Part shown: in pieces, positions 42,940-52,200 of the stretch
Position numbering within the stretch: the stretch's first letter is position 1
Layout of the letters: each line of letters starts with the position of its first letter
Assembly (NCBI GenBank): GCA_023910675.1
Contig: JAAVWC010000001.1
Span: 620,001 to 684,000, forward strand
DNA length: 64,000 nt
Origin: Gemmatimonas sp.
Lineage (GTDB): Bacteria > Gemmatimonadota > Gemmatimonadetes > Gemmatimonadales > Gemmatimonadaceae
Reading direction: 5' to 3'
Program-made: the position numbers and the translations under genes
Notes under the pieces: generated by a model
The model's input: the letters and a program-made list of their open reading frames with translations, nothing else
Told to the model about the DNA's origin: nothing
The model's database searches: none

Positions 42940-43815
42940 ATGATGCGTCTGCTATTCCTTTTCCTCCTGGTGCCCGCACTCGCGATCGCACAAACCAGCG
43001 ACAGCGTCCCGCCCACACCGCGCTGTGCCAGCTGCCCTGAGTGGAACAAGCCGCATGCACCGTTCAAGTTGTACGGCAACAGCTGGTACGTCGGCACCGA
43101 CGGACTCTCCGCCATTCTCATCACGTCGTCCGCGGGACACATCCTCATCGACGGCGGGCTCCCGGAATCGGCACCGCTCATTCGGCGCAACATCGAGGCA
43201 CTCGGCTTCAGCCTCACGGACGTCACGCTCATGCTCAACTCCCACGCGCACAACGATCATGCGGGTGGGTTGGCCATGCTGGCGCGTCTCAGCGGTGCCA
43301 CGGTCGCGGCAAGCGCGCCGAGTGCTCGCTGGCTGCAACACGGCGACAGCTTCGGCGATGATCCGCAGTTCGGCCTGAACGCCCCGTATCCGCGCGTGCC
43401 GCAGGTGCGCACCGTTCGCGATGGCGAAGTCGTGCGCGTGGGCACGCTGGCGCTCACGGCCCACATTACCGGCGGACATACACCGGGCGGAACCTCGTGG
43501 AGCTGGCAGTCGTGCGAAGCGAAGGTCTGTCATGCCATTGTGTATGCCGAAAGTCAGTCACCCATCTCGGCCGATGGATTTCGCTTCTCGGGCAACACGC
43601 GGTACCCGACGGCCGTACTGGATTTCCGCCGGGCCCATACGCTCTTCGAAACGATGCCGTGCGATATCCTCGTCATGCCGCATCCGTCGGCGGCACAGCT
43701 GTGGGATCGGGTGGCCGGCGGCACGCTGATCGATCCGCGCGGGTGCAAGCGCATGGCCGCCAACGCGCGTCTCGCGCTCGACAACCGTCTCGCGACGGAA
43801 GGCGTACCCAAGTAG
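42940..43815 (+). CDS. bla: Subclass B3-type metallo-beta-lactamase
   Basis: The 291-residue secreted protein has a signal peptide (ends IAQ). It has the complete metal-ligand set of B3 beta-lactamases: HAHNDH at residues 102-107, His180 in GGHTPGGTSW and His248 in MPHPSAAQLW. The TPGGTSWSW stretch and the spacing are typical of B3 rather than B1 enzymes or glyoxalases. It would hydrolyse beta-lactams in the periplasm with two zinc ions. ATG 42940 is followed at once by a second ATG. There is no sign of a cassette or mobile element touching this gene, though an IS-disrupted gene lies 2 kb downstream. Actual substrate range is unknown. Confidence 0.88.
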   Translation: MMRLLFLFLLVPALAIAQTSDSVPPTPRCASCPEWNKPHAPFKLYGNSWYVGTDGLSAILITSSAGHILIDGGLPESAPLIRRNIEALGFSLTDVTLMLNSHAHNDHAGGLAMLARLSGATVAASAPSARWLQHGDSFGDDPQFGLNAPYPRVPQVRTVRDGEVVRVGTLALTAHITGGHTPGGTSWSWQSCEAKVCHAIVYAESQSPISADGFRFSGNTRYPTAVLDFRRAHTLFETMPCDILVMPHPSAAQLWDRVAGGTLIDPRGCKRMAANARLALDNRLATEGVPK

Positions 43816-43863
43816 CGCACACAGCTGTCGCAGGCGCACATATCTGATTCCCACTCGTCAACT

Positions 43864-44886
43864 GTGTCTCGCTCAATACGCATCACCTACCCCGCAGCGC
43901 ACGGACAGATCGCCTTGCGCACCGAGGCCGACTGGGATCGCACGCTGCTTCCGGTACGCATCGAGCAGAACAGCGCGTGGTTCGCCGTGCCGCGCACCGT
44001 CCCCACGTTGGCAATGAAGCCCGTGTTGCTGCGAGACGGAACCGTGCACTGGGCCAAGGGCGCGAACGTGGTGGTGAGTGCGTACGAGCCGGAGCCTGAG
44101 CTGCGACCGTTCTTCTTTACCGAAGAACGCGGACGGTTCTCGGCGGTCGATCACGTCCCGTTCGAAGGTGGCACGCTTGCGGTGCGCATCTACTATCCGG
44201 CCGGTTACGACGAAAACACGCTGCACCGCTATCCCGTGCTCTATATGCAGGACGGGCAGAACCTCTTCTTTCCCAACGAGGCGTTCAGCGGCAACGAGTG
44301 GCGCGTCGACGAAACCATGGATCAGCTCGACCGCATGAACGCCGTCGGCGAAACCATTGTCGTGGGAATCGCGCCGGCCGACCGCATGCGCGACTACACC
44401 CATCCGGGGTACGCGGCGTACGGTCGCGGCATCGTGCAGCAGCTCAAGCCGCTCATCGACGCCCGGGCGCGTACGCTCGCCGATGCGCGCCATACTGCGG
44501 TCATGGGCTCGTCCCTCGGGGGTGTGGCCTCACTGTACCTCGCATGGCAGTACCCCGAGCATTTCGGCCTGGCCGGCTGTCTCTCCAGCACCTTCGGCGT
44601 GCTCGACGACCTCTTTGGTCGCATTGCCACCGAGCCACGCCGCGACATTGCTGTTTACCTCGACAGCGGGTGGCCGCGCGACAACTTCGACGCCACGAAT
44701 GCCATGCGCGATCTGCTGATAAAGCGTGGATACCAGCTGGGAGTCGATTTGCTGCAATTCAGCTTTCCCGACGGTTCGCACAACGAACAGTCGTGGGCTG
44801 CGCGCCTTCACCTGCCGCTGCAGTTCTTCTTTGGGAATGCGTGGTCGGCAAGACGGATCGGCGGGCTGTCTTCTGTGCCGAACTAG
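43864..44886 (+). CDS. Esterase of the enterochelin-esterase/esterase D fold
   Basis: The 340-residue cytoplasmic-looking protein has an N-terminal beta-sandwich, carbohydrate-binding-like region (about residues 1-85). An alpha/beta-hydrolase domain follows, with VLYMQDGQNLF, VVGIAPADRMRDY, the nucleophile in VMGSSLGGVASLYLAW (about residue 220), and an acid and histidine in the C-terminal third (YLDSGWP; FPDGSHNEQSW). This matches the putative esterase family PF00756. The start is GTG 43864. The substrate is unknown. Confidence 0.87.
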   Translation: MSRSIRITYPAAHGQIALRTEADWDRTLLPVRIEQNSAWFAVPRTVPTLAMKPVLLRDGTVHWAKGANVVVSAYEPEPELRPFFFTEERGRFSAVDHVPFEGGTLAVRIYYPAGYDENTLHRYPVLYMQDGQNLFFPNEAFSGNEWRVDETMDQLDRMNAVGETIVVGIAPADRMRDYTHPGYAAYGRGIVQQLKPLIDARARTLADARHTAVMGSSLGGVASLYLAWQYPEHFGLAGCLSSTFGVLDDLFGRIATEPRRDIAVYLDSGWPRDNFDATNAMRDLLIKRGYQLGVDLLQFSFPDGSHNEQSWAARLHLPLQFFFGNAWSARRIGGLSSVPN

Positions 44887-44964
44887 GAAACCCCACGTCA
44901 GGCTCTCCCGTCCATTCACTGGGCAGGAAGCACCGCTCACAGCAGTCTCTGTGCGCAACACGCC

Positions 44965-45582
44965 ATGCCGATGTGGCTGAAAGTCATCGTCTGGGGTGTC
45001 GCGCTGGTCGTCGTCGCCGGCGGTGCGTCCGCCGCTTATGCGTGGTACCGCATCCGTAACCTGCCGTACCCGCGCGACCTTGCGCAGCAGGTAGACAAGA
45101 CGGCAAGGGAGGCACTGCAGGAGGCCGATCTTGGCACCGTCGCTGTGGCAGTGCTTCGCCATGGACGCACGCCTGTGCGCCATTTGGGTTCACAGGCCGG
45201 TGCGACCACCGACACCGTGCGTTTCGAGATCGGCTCCATCACCAGGGTGTTTCCCGCGATCGCCGCACACCGGCTCGTGGGCCAAGGTGCCTGGCAGTGG
45301 TCTCACCCCATCTGGCCGCTGCTGCCGCCAGCGCTGCGACCGGCAGTCGACGACGGGACCACACTCGAGATGCTGGCCACGCATGCCTCGGGACTGCCAC
45401 GACTCCCCGACAGCTGGTTTGCCAGGATTGACGCAACGGACGCCCGGTACGCTTCGACCACGGCAAACGATGTCGTGGCCGCCTACGCGTCCGGCGAAGG
45501 GCGTACGCCGTGACGCAAGGCTAAGGTCGACTACTCGAATCTTGGCTTCGGGCTGCTGGGCGTGCTGCTCGAGCGGTAGGCG
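44965..45582 (+). pseudogene. Serine beta-lactamase-family gene, 5' fragment
   Basis: The fragment has an N-terminal membrane anchor, then the first part of a class C beta-lactamase/penicillin-binding-protein fold. The SxxK position reads GSITRVF (Arg for Lys), LATHASGLPRLP is typical, and the YxN motif is in KVDYSNLGFGLLGVLLER. An in-frame TGA at 45511 interrupts it just before the YxN motif, and after LLER the sequence stops making sense. The continuation EPYDALVQRLVLQPLGM is found 3.2 kb away at 48797. The gene was therefore split by an insertion, and it also carries a nonsense codon and a changed active-site lysine. Confidence 0.85.
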
Positions 45583-45671
45583 AACGCTGGCTTCTGTTGC
45601 GAGCGGACCGCCCGATGTTTCGCTCGGCGCTGAAGGTCGGTCCGCTCGGCAACAGCAAGCACCGTTAGGCC
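45579..45671. repeat. Imperfect hairpin at the left border of the insertion (attC-like)
   Basis: The arms CTTCTGTTGC-GAGCGGACC (45591-45609) and GGTCCGCTCGGCAACAGCAAG (45636-45656) pair with a bulge. Outside them GGCGAAC (45579) faces GTTAGGC (45664). The right box fits the integron core GTTRRRY, but the left box only partly fits RYYYAAC. A reading through it ends in KVGPLGNSKHR*, so it might instead be the tail of a lost gene. Its nature is open. Confidence 0.45.
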
Positions 45672-45807
45672 GGCGCCACGCAGACGTTGCGTCGAAACAG
45701 CCCGTCGCGCAACGGAACGGTGACAGTTCCTGCCGGAGTCGAGCGTATGCTCGGCGCTCCTCGGTCCCGGAGCGCGCAGGCCCGATACGGCCTCGGCGGC
45801 GCGTGGC

Positions 45808-47073
45808 GTCTACACGCCCCGGCGCCCCCAGGCGTCGCCGCTCGTTCGGGTGGTGTCGGACCATCGGCATCGCCTGCAGACGGTCTACGACGAGCGCTTC
45901 GTGCGCGACTATGGCCCATGGCGCCCCGTGGTCGTGCAGGTGGCCGACACGTGCCTCGCGTGCGGCGTGCTCGACCACGGGTTCGCGCGCATCCGCTGCG
46001 AGGCGTGCACGCACGAGTCTCTTCTCGCGTTCTCCTGCACGTGCCGGTGCTTCTGCCCGAGCGGTCACGCCAAGCGGGTGGCGATCTGGACGCAGTGGCT
46101 CGACACCACGCTGCTCGCGCCGGTACCGCACCGGCAGGTCGTACTCACCATCCCCAAGCGGCTGCGCGCCTCCTGTCTGTCCCGGCGCCGCCTGCTCGGC
46201 GCGATCGCCCGCGTCGCCGCCCGGACCGTCACCGCCGCCATTGGGACGCTGACCGGTGCGCGCGACCTCGCGGTCGGCCTTGTGGCCTGCCTGCAGACGC
46301 ATGGCTCGCGGGCCAACGGGCATCCGCACCGGCACCTGCTCGTGACCGACGGCGGGTTCCGGCGCTTCGTCCGCCTCGAGCGGTTCGACGAGGACCAAGC
46401 CGCCGGCATGCTGACGTGGCCGTACTCCGGCTTCCATGTCCATACGGCCGTCTGGGTGCCGGAGGACGATCGCGCGTTCGCCACCCGCCTCGCGCGCGAC
46501 TGCGCGCGCAATCCGGTCGCGCTCGAACGGCTCCCCTACGACCGCCGCGCGACGGCGGTGACGTCCCGGTCCGACACGTCGGAGGGCCCGACGGCCGGCA
46601 CCGAGACGGCCGACCCGCTCGAGGTCCTGGCCCGGGTGCTGGTGCACCTCCTGGACAAGGGGCACGTCACGACACGGTACTCTGGCTGGTAGGCGACCCG
46701 CCCGCGGGGCACGCGGGGAAAGGCGGCGCCAGCAACGGCGGACGGGCCGCCCGCCATCAGTCCCGCGCCACGACTCGCGCCGCCCGAGGCCGCCCGAGGC
46801 CGCCCGCCGCTGGGCGAAGGCCTCACGGCGGCGCTCCTCCAGCAGCTCTTCGAGGTCGACCCGCTCGCGGGCCCGACCTGCCATGGCCCCATGCGGGTCG
46901 TCGCGTTCCTCACCCAGGCGTCGGTGATCGATCAGATCCTCGCGCCTCTCCGGACCCGCGCCGCGCGTGCGCCGCACGCCGGGGCGCGGAGCCCCCCAGC
47001 GACGCGGGCCCTCGCGAGCCGGGGCACGGCACGCGCCCCATGCCCGTCCGCCGCCGCGCCGCCGGTCACCTGA
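45808..47073 (+). pseudogene. IS91-family transposase with one internal TAG
   Basis: The frame reads through about 422 codons apart from a TAG at 46690. The N-terminus has a zinc-binding domain (ARIRCEACTHESLLAFSC, CFCPSGHAKR). The core has the HUH-type histidine region HPHRHLLVTDGGF of IS91-like rolling-circle transposases. At the end VTTRYSGW meets TAG where relatives have Tyr (GWY), then the same frame continues ATRPRG and GPMRVVAFLTQASVIDQIL to TGA 47071. No start codon is certain; sense begins near 45808. The element would be inactive unless the amber codon is read through. Confidence 0.83.
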
Positions 47074-47573
47074 GGACAGCCCCCCGACGCCCCGCCACCA
47101 CACGCGGGGACCGTCGGCGAGGGCGGCCATCTCCCCGGCGCGACGGATGGGTCCCCGCCGGCATCGCTCCCCCCTCGGTGACCGCCGTTCCCGCAGCCCT
47201 CGAGGCGCACGAACGAGTGGCGGGCATGCCGTCGCCCGCCAGACGATGCTCGCGCGGTCGGCGATCGCGCCATATACTCGACCGACCCTAATCGAATTTC
47301 CTTCTGTGAAGCGCCGGCCCGCGTCAAGCCCCAGTTGCTGTTTCTGGGCTTGCCGTAGCCGCTGTTTCGATTGTCCGAGCGATCCTCGAGGTGCTGCTCA
47401 GCCTTCTGTTCGCGCTCTCGGGTGGGACGCGATGGTCCCGGCGCATAAGGGTGGTACGAAAGAGCGGACGGAGCCAACTATCCCACGACGTCGATGGTCC
47501 GTGGTGCGTCAAGGAATTTCACGCGCTCGCCGCTCCCGATTCAGTCATCTCGATTCGCGCCCGGTGTGCGGCG
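47074..47573. other. Non-coding junction between the two IS remnants
   Basis: About 500 bp separate the IS91-like stop from the IS110-like 3' end. I see no gene here. The stretch should contain the right end of the IS91 element, the right end of the IS110 element and possibly older host sequence. No repeats obvious by eye mark these borders. Confidence 0.5.
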
Positions 47574-48559
47574 CTACGCGGCGCGCGGTGGTGCCGCCGA
47601 CGGGCGCGGGCGGATCCGGTGCGCGTCGTACGCGACGTCGTCACGCCACATCGCATACCGAATACCCGCCAAGCGCCGCGCGAGCGCGCCCACCGCAATG
47701 CGTTTGCCGCGCCGCTGCGCGATCTGGACGGTCCACGCGCGCCGCGCCGCGGTCTCCGTGGACTTCGACCGCATGATTGTCCACGCTGCCTCCACCAGCA
47801 GCCAGCGCATCCGCCATTGCCCGCTTTCGTGATGTGCCCGAGCTGGCGCGTTTCCCCTGCACTGCGCTCCCTGGGAATCACGCCGAGGTACGCCTCCAGC
47901 TCGTGCGCCGTGCGAAACCGCGTAATGTCATCGACCGGCGCCACGAACGCGCTCGCCGTCACGGGCCCCACGCCGGGCGCCGTGGTGAGACGCGCCGCGA
48001 TCGGATCCTCGTCCACGAATGCCGCGATGCGCGCGTCGGCCACGGCAATCTGCGCGTTGAGCGGCGCGTTGAGCGGCGCGTTGAGCGGCGCGAACAGCGC
48101 GAAGAGCGGCGCCAACTCCGTCGTCAACGTCGGCGACAGGTCGAGTTCCGCGATCCGTGTCGGCACCCACGCACTCGCACTCGTCGGCACCCGGAGTCCA
48201 TCACGCCGCACCAGCGCTTTCGCGAGCGCAACGTAGCGCGTCCGCGTGCGCACCAACGCATCCATCAACGTCCGCGCATCGCGCTTGTCCGTCTTCGTGC
48301 GGCGCGAGCGATTGGCGTACATCGGGGCAGAGTTCGGATCCGCTACGATCACCTCGTGACCGAGCGACTCCAGGTGGCGGGCGACCCACTCGCTCTCGGT
48401 GCTCGCCTCAAGCAGAATGCGGGCGCGCGGCCGTTCGCCGAACACGGCAGTGAACCGCTCCCGACTGGTCGCGATCCGGCGGTCCGTGATCGTGCCGTCG
48501 TCGGCTTTGATGCACAGCTGGCTCTCGCGCTTGTGCAGATCCAGGCCGATGATCTCCAT
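47574..48559 (-). pseudogene. IS110-family transposase (recombinase) with frameshift
   Basis: From ATG 48559 the N-terminal RuvC-like DEDD domain shows GLDLHKRESQLCI, LLEASTESEWVARHLE, VIVADPN and TDKRDARTL. The C-terminal Tnp_20 part shows LTTAPGVGPVTASAFVA, ELEAYLGVIPRERSAG and HITKAGN. Just after this, near 47815, the frame breaks. The proper end (MRWLLVEAAWTIMRSKS) is in another frame and reaches its stop at 47574. IS110 recombinases use a guide ('bridge') RNA from the flanking non-coding DNA. The element looks inactive because of the shift. Confidence 0.85.
48052..48099. repeat. 12-bp tandem repeat inside the IS110 transposase gene
   Basis: GCGCGTTGAGCG is repeated exactly three times (48052-48087) with a fourth degenerate unit to 48099. 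Read on the minus strand it adds NAPL-type residues (LNAPLNAPLNAQIA) ahead of the Tnp_20 domain. The length is a multiple of three, so it does not disturb the frame. Confidence 0.85.
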
Positions 48560-48780
48560 GGTGGCTGGCCTCCCGGTATGCACCCCGTCGGCAGACGGTG
48601 AGCGCGTGGATAGTGGTGGAGCAGCGGGTATCTCCACGTTACCGTGGAGGTCCAGCCGCCGCTTCATACCAACTATCCCGCAGACGGGATGCAATCGAAA
48701 TCGTTGCTCACCATTTCTCCCCAGGCCATGTGCCCAAGACAGAGTACAAACGCTCGCCGGAGCCCGTATGACGCCGACTG
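48560..48780 (-). ncRNA. Candidate IS110 bridge-RNA region upstream of the transposase
   Basis: This about 220-bp stretch lies 5' of the IS110-type coding region, where members of the IS110 group encode their bridge RNA. It holds three compact hairpins: CCGTC/GACGG around 48585-48598, CTCCACG/CGTGGAG at 48632-48649 with a 4-base loop, and ATCCCG/CGGGAT at 48675-48690 with a 4-base loop. No protein family is visible in any frame. It is an inference from position and structure. Confidence 0.35.
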
Positions 48781-48790
48781 ACACTCATCG

Positions 48791-49130
48791 CGTAACGAGC
48801 CGTACGACGCGCTGGTGCAGCGCCTCGTGCTGCAACCGCTCGGCATGCAGAACACGAGTATCGCGCTGAACGAACACGAGGCCCACCAATTGGCGACGCG
48901 CCGCGATGAAGGCGGAAAACCCACTCCCCCGTGGACCTTCGACGCCATGGCTGGCGCCGGTGCCTATCGATCCACCATCGAAGATATGGCGTGCTTTCTC
49001 CAGGCGGCTGCGGAGCGTACGCCGATGCCGACATTCGAGTGGAGTGAGATGTGGGCGCCGCAAAAAGCTGCGTCCGGCGAGTCGGCGGCGTTTGGCTGGC
49101 ATCTCGCAGTAGCAGCGAGGTGGTCGATGA
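48791..49130 (+). pseudogene. Serine beta-lactamase-family gene, 3' fragment
   Basis: Sense resumes with NEPYDALVQRLVLQPLGM and continues with DAMAGAGAYRSTIEDMACFLQA and FGWHLAV, all typical of the C-terminal half of class C-like serine hydrolases. It follows on from the fragment ending at 45582. After GWHLAV the reading degrades and no family C-terminal HxGxTGG-type motif is seen, so the 3' end is also lost. The cyclic glucan synthase gene ends at 49204 on the other strand. Confidence 0.82.
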
Positions 49131-49203
49131 GCTTGGCCTGCACTGGCTCTACACAGCCAGCACACGTCGTTCTCACCGTCACGTGTCGGCGCAGATCGCG
49201 GCT

Positions 49204-52200
49204 TCACGACATCGCTTTGGGCGGCGTACTCGCCGGCGCCAGCACCACCACATGGTGCACGGCACCATCATCACGTAGCGGAATCGTGGCATCCTGCCGC
49301 AGACGCCCATCGATCATGACCGTGGTGTCGGTGCGCGTGGAGTCCGCCGGTCGTAGCTGCACGTCGATCTCGTACAGCGCAGCGCCCACACGATAGTCAA
49401 TGCGGTACCCCGGCCATCCTGATGGCACACAGGGCGTTATGGTGAGCACGTCGCCACGTTTGGTCACGCCCAAGATCGACTCGAGCGCCACCCGGTAGAA
49501 CCAGCTCGCCGAGCCGGTATACCACGTCCATCCCCCGCGCCCCAGCTGTCCCTCGGCGGTATACACATCGGCCGCAATCACGTACGGCTCCACCTTGTAC
49601 GTGGCCACGTCATCGGGCGTCGTGGTGTGCGTGAGGGGGTTGAGCATGTCGAACAACGCGAACGCGCGGTCCCCCTCGCCGCGCATGGCCAGCGCCAGCA
49701 CCGACCAGAGCGCCGCGTGCGTGTACTGCGCGCCGTTCTCGCGGACGCCGGGCAGATAGCCCTTGATGTACCCTGGATCGTGTGACCCATTGTCAAAAGG
49801 CGGCGTAAGCAGCATGAGCAGCCGCGCATCGTGACGTACCAGTCGCGCGTCGACGGCCGCGAGCGCCGCGGCCTGCCGCGCGGGATCACCCGCCTCCGAG
49901 ATGACACTCCAGCTCTGCGCGATCGCGTCAATCTGACAGTCGTCGCTCTGACTCGAGCCCATGGGTAACCCGTCGTCATAGTAGGCGCGGCGATACCACG
50001 CGCCGTCCCAGCCGTGTCGCTCCACCGCAGCCGCGTATGCATCGGCCTGCGATCGGAAGTGGGCGGCATCGGCATGATCACCGCGCGCTTCCAGGTACGG
50101 CGCAAACTGCCGCAGCGTACGTACGAGAAACCAGGCCAGCCACACACTTTCGCCGCGCCCCTCGATCCCCACGCGGCTCATCCCGTCGTTCCAGTCACCA
50201 ATCCCGATCAGCGGTAATCCGTGCACACCAACCGTACAGGCGCGACGCAGTGCGCGCAAGCAATGCTCGTACACGCTCCCGTGCTCGTCGGTGACTTTCG
50301 GCAAGTCGTACAACTCGTGCTCGTGCGGCTCGAGAATGCGCATGGCGAGAAAGGGTACGTACTCGTCGAGCACCGTGTCATCGCCAGTCACGCGAATGTA
50401 GTGATCGACGACGAATGGCAGCCACGCGAGATCGTCCGAGAAGCGCGTGCGTACGCCGCGCCCGCTCTGCGGATGCCACCAGTGCTGTACATCGCCTTCG
50501 ACGAACTGACGCGCCGCTGCCGTAAGAATATGCGCACGCGCAATGCCAGGCTCGGCATACACGAACGCCATACAGTCCTGCAGCTGATCACGAAACCCGT
50601 ACGCGCCACTCGACTGATACAGCGCCGAGCGTGCCCACATGCGACAGGCCAGCGACTGATAGAGCGCCCAGCGGTTCACCATGGCATCGAGCGCCGGCAC
50701 CGGCGTATGCACGCGAACGACCGACAATCGCTCCTGCCAGGCTCCAGTCGACTCCTCCATTGCGGCGCGAGCGCCCGGCACATGTCCGTAGCGATCGATC
50801 AACTGCTCTACGTCCTCCGCGCTGTCTCCGGCGCCGAGCGCGACACACAGCTCACGCGTGGCGAACGGCGCCAGCTCGATGGTGCACTGCAAGACCGCGC
50901 AGGGATCAACGCCGGCACCGGTGCGACCACTCAGGACTGTGGTACGGCGGAGCCCGACCGGCGCCGCCGTCGTGCCGTTGCGGCCCAGGAACTCGCGCCG
51001 ATCTGCCGTGTGAGCCGTCAGCGGCTCGCTCAACGTGCAGAACGCGAGTTGGCTCGCGAAGTCCTCGTTGAAGGCGTTGCGGGCCACGATGGCGCGCTGC
51101 GCCTCGACGTACGACGTATGCACATGCTGCCGTGTACTTTCCCGCGCGACACCCAGCGTCCACTCCACGTATGCGGTAACGGTCAGGCGGCGCGGGCGTG
51201 ACTCCGTGTTCGTCAGTCGCAGGAGCGACAGCTTGACGGGGTCAACCGGTGCCACGCCGACTGACAACATGCTCGCAATGCCGTCGTGCTCGTGCGAGAA
51301 GGTCGATCGGCCCGCACCGTGCCGTACGCTATATGTGGACTCGTGGCGGATGGGTGCCGGAGTGGCGGTCCACAAATCGCCCGTGTCGTCATCACGGATA
51401 TAGAGCACATCACCAACCGGATCACTCACAGGGTCGTTGTGCCACGGCGTGAGCCGGAAGAAGTAGCTGTTTCCGGCCCAGCTGAATCCCCCCCCTTGCT
51501 CGGTCACCACACATCCGCCACGCGCGTTGGCGATGACATTGCTCCATGGCGCTGGTGGAAGCACATCACCTTGCAGACGGATTTCATAGTCGTCCGCGTC
51601 GGTCAAGCCCCCGAGTCCGTTGTCGAGCCGCAGCGGTGCGCCAACCGCGTCTTCGCGCATGACGCGGCTCTGTCTCGAGGTGCCGCGTGACGCGGTGCTC
51701 TGCCTCGTGGCGTCTGGTGCCTGCGGTGCTCCACTGCGATTGGGTGCGCCATCGCTATCGAGCAACCGGGAGGTGAGACGCTTGATGGCCCGAACCACCG
51801 GTGGTGTGCTGCGACCGGGCGTCCGCGTCGTACCGCGAAAGCGCCCCTTCAGATCGGCATCGGACTCGACATCGTCTTCCGTCAGTCGTTCCACGGCGCG
51901 CCCCAAGGTGCGGCCATCACAGAGAACGTGCACGCGCGCCGTGGCGCGGAGCATCAGCAGGACGTTGGCCGGCATGATGCTGACGCGCAGGACGAAGACG
52001 CCGCCCGGCTGATCCAGCACCAGCCCTTCGGTCGACGCGAGCACGGCCGCCATGATGCGGTCATGCTGGTCCTGTTGGTACGATGCGGGCTGCGTGTTGA
52101 GCACCACCAAGTCGATCTGCAACCCACGCCGACGCCAGTAGCGGTGCGCCGAGAGCAGCTGCCGCAACGTGCCAAGCCCATCGAGCGAGTTGACGATCGC

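Larger units (their letters stand above)
45583..48790. mobile_element. ~3.2-kb insertion carrying IS91-like and IS110-like remnants
   Basis: The segment lies between the two parts of the beta-lactamase-family gene. It holds an IS91-type transposase with a nonsense codon (plus strand) and an IS110-type transposase with a frameshift (minus strand). I cannot see clear terminal inverted repeats or target duplications. That is expected, since neither family makes them in the usual way. Exact borders are uncertain by tens of bases. Confidence 0.75.

Noticed and set aside
45190..47130. 646-codon minus-strand frame across the insertion
   Set aside because: It is antisense to the beta-lactamase fragment and the IS91-type transposase and has no recognisable domain.
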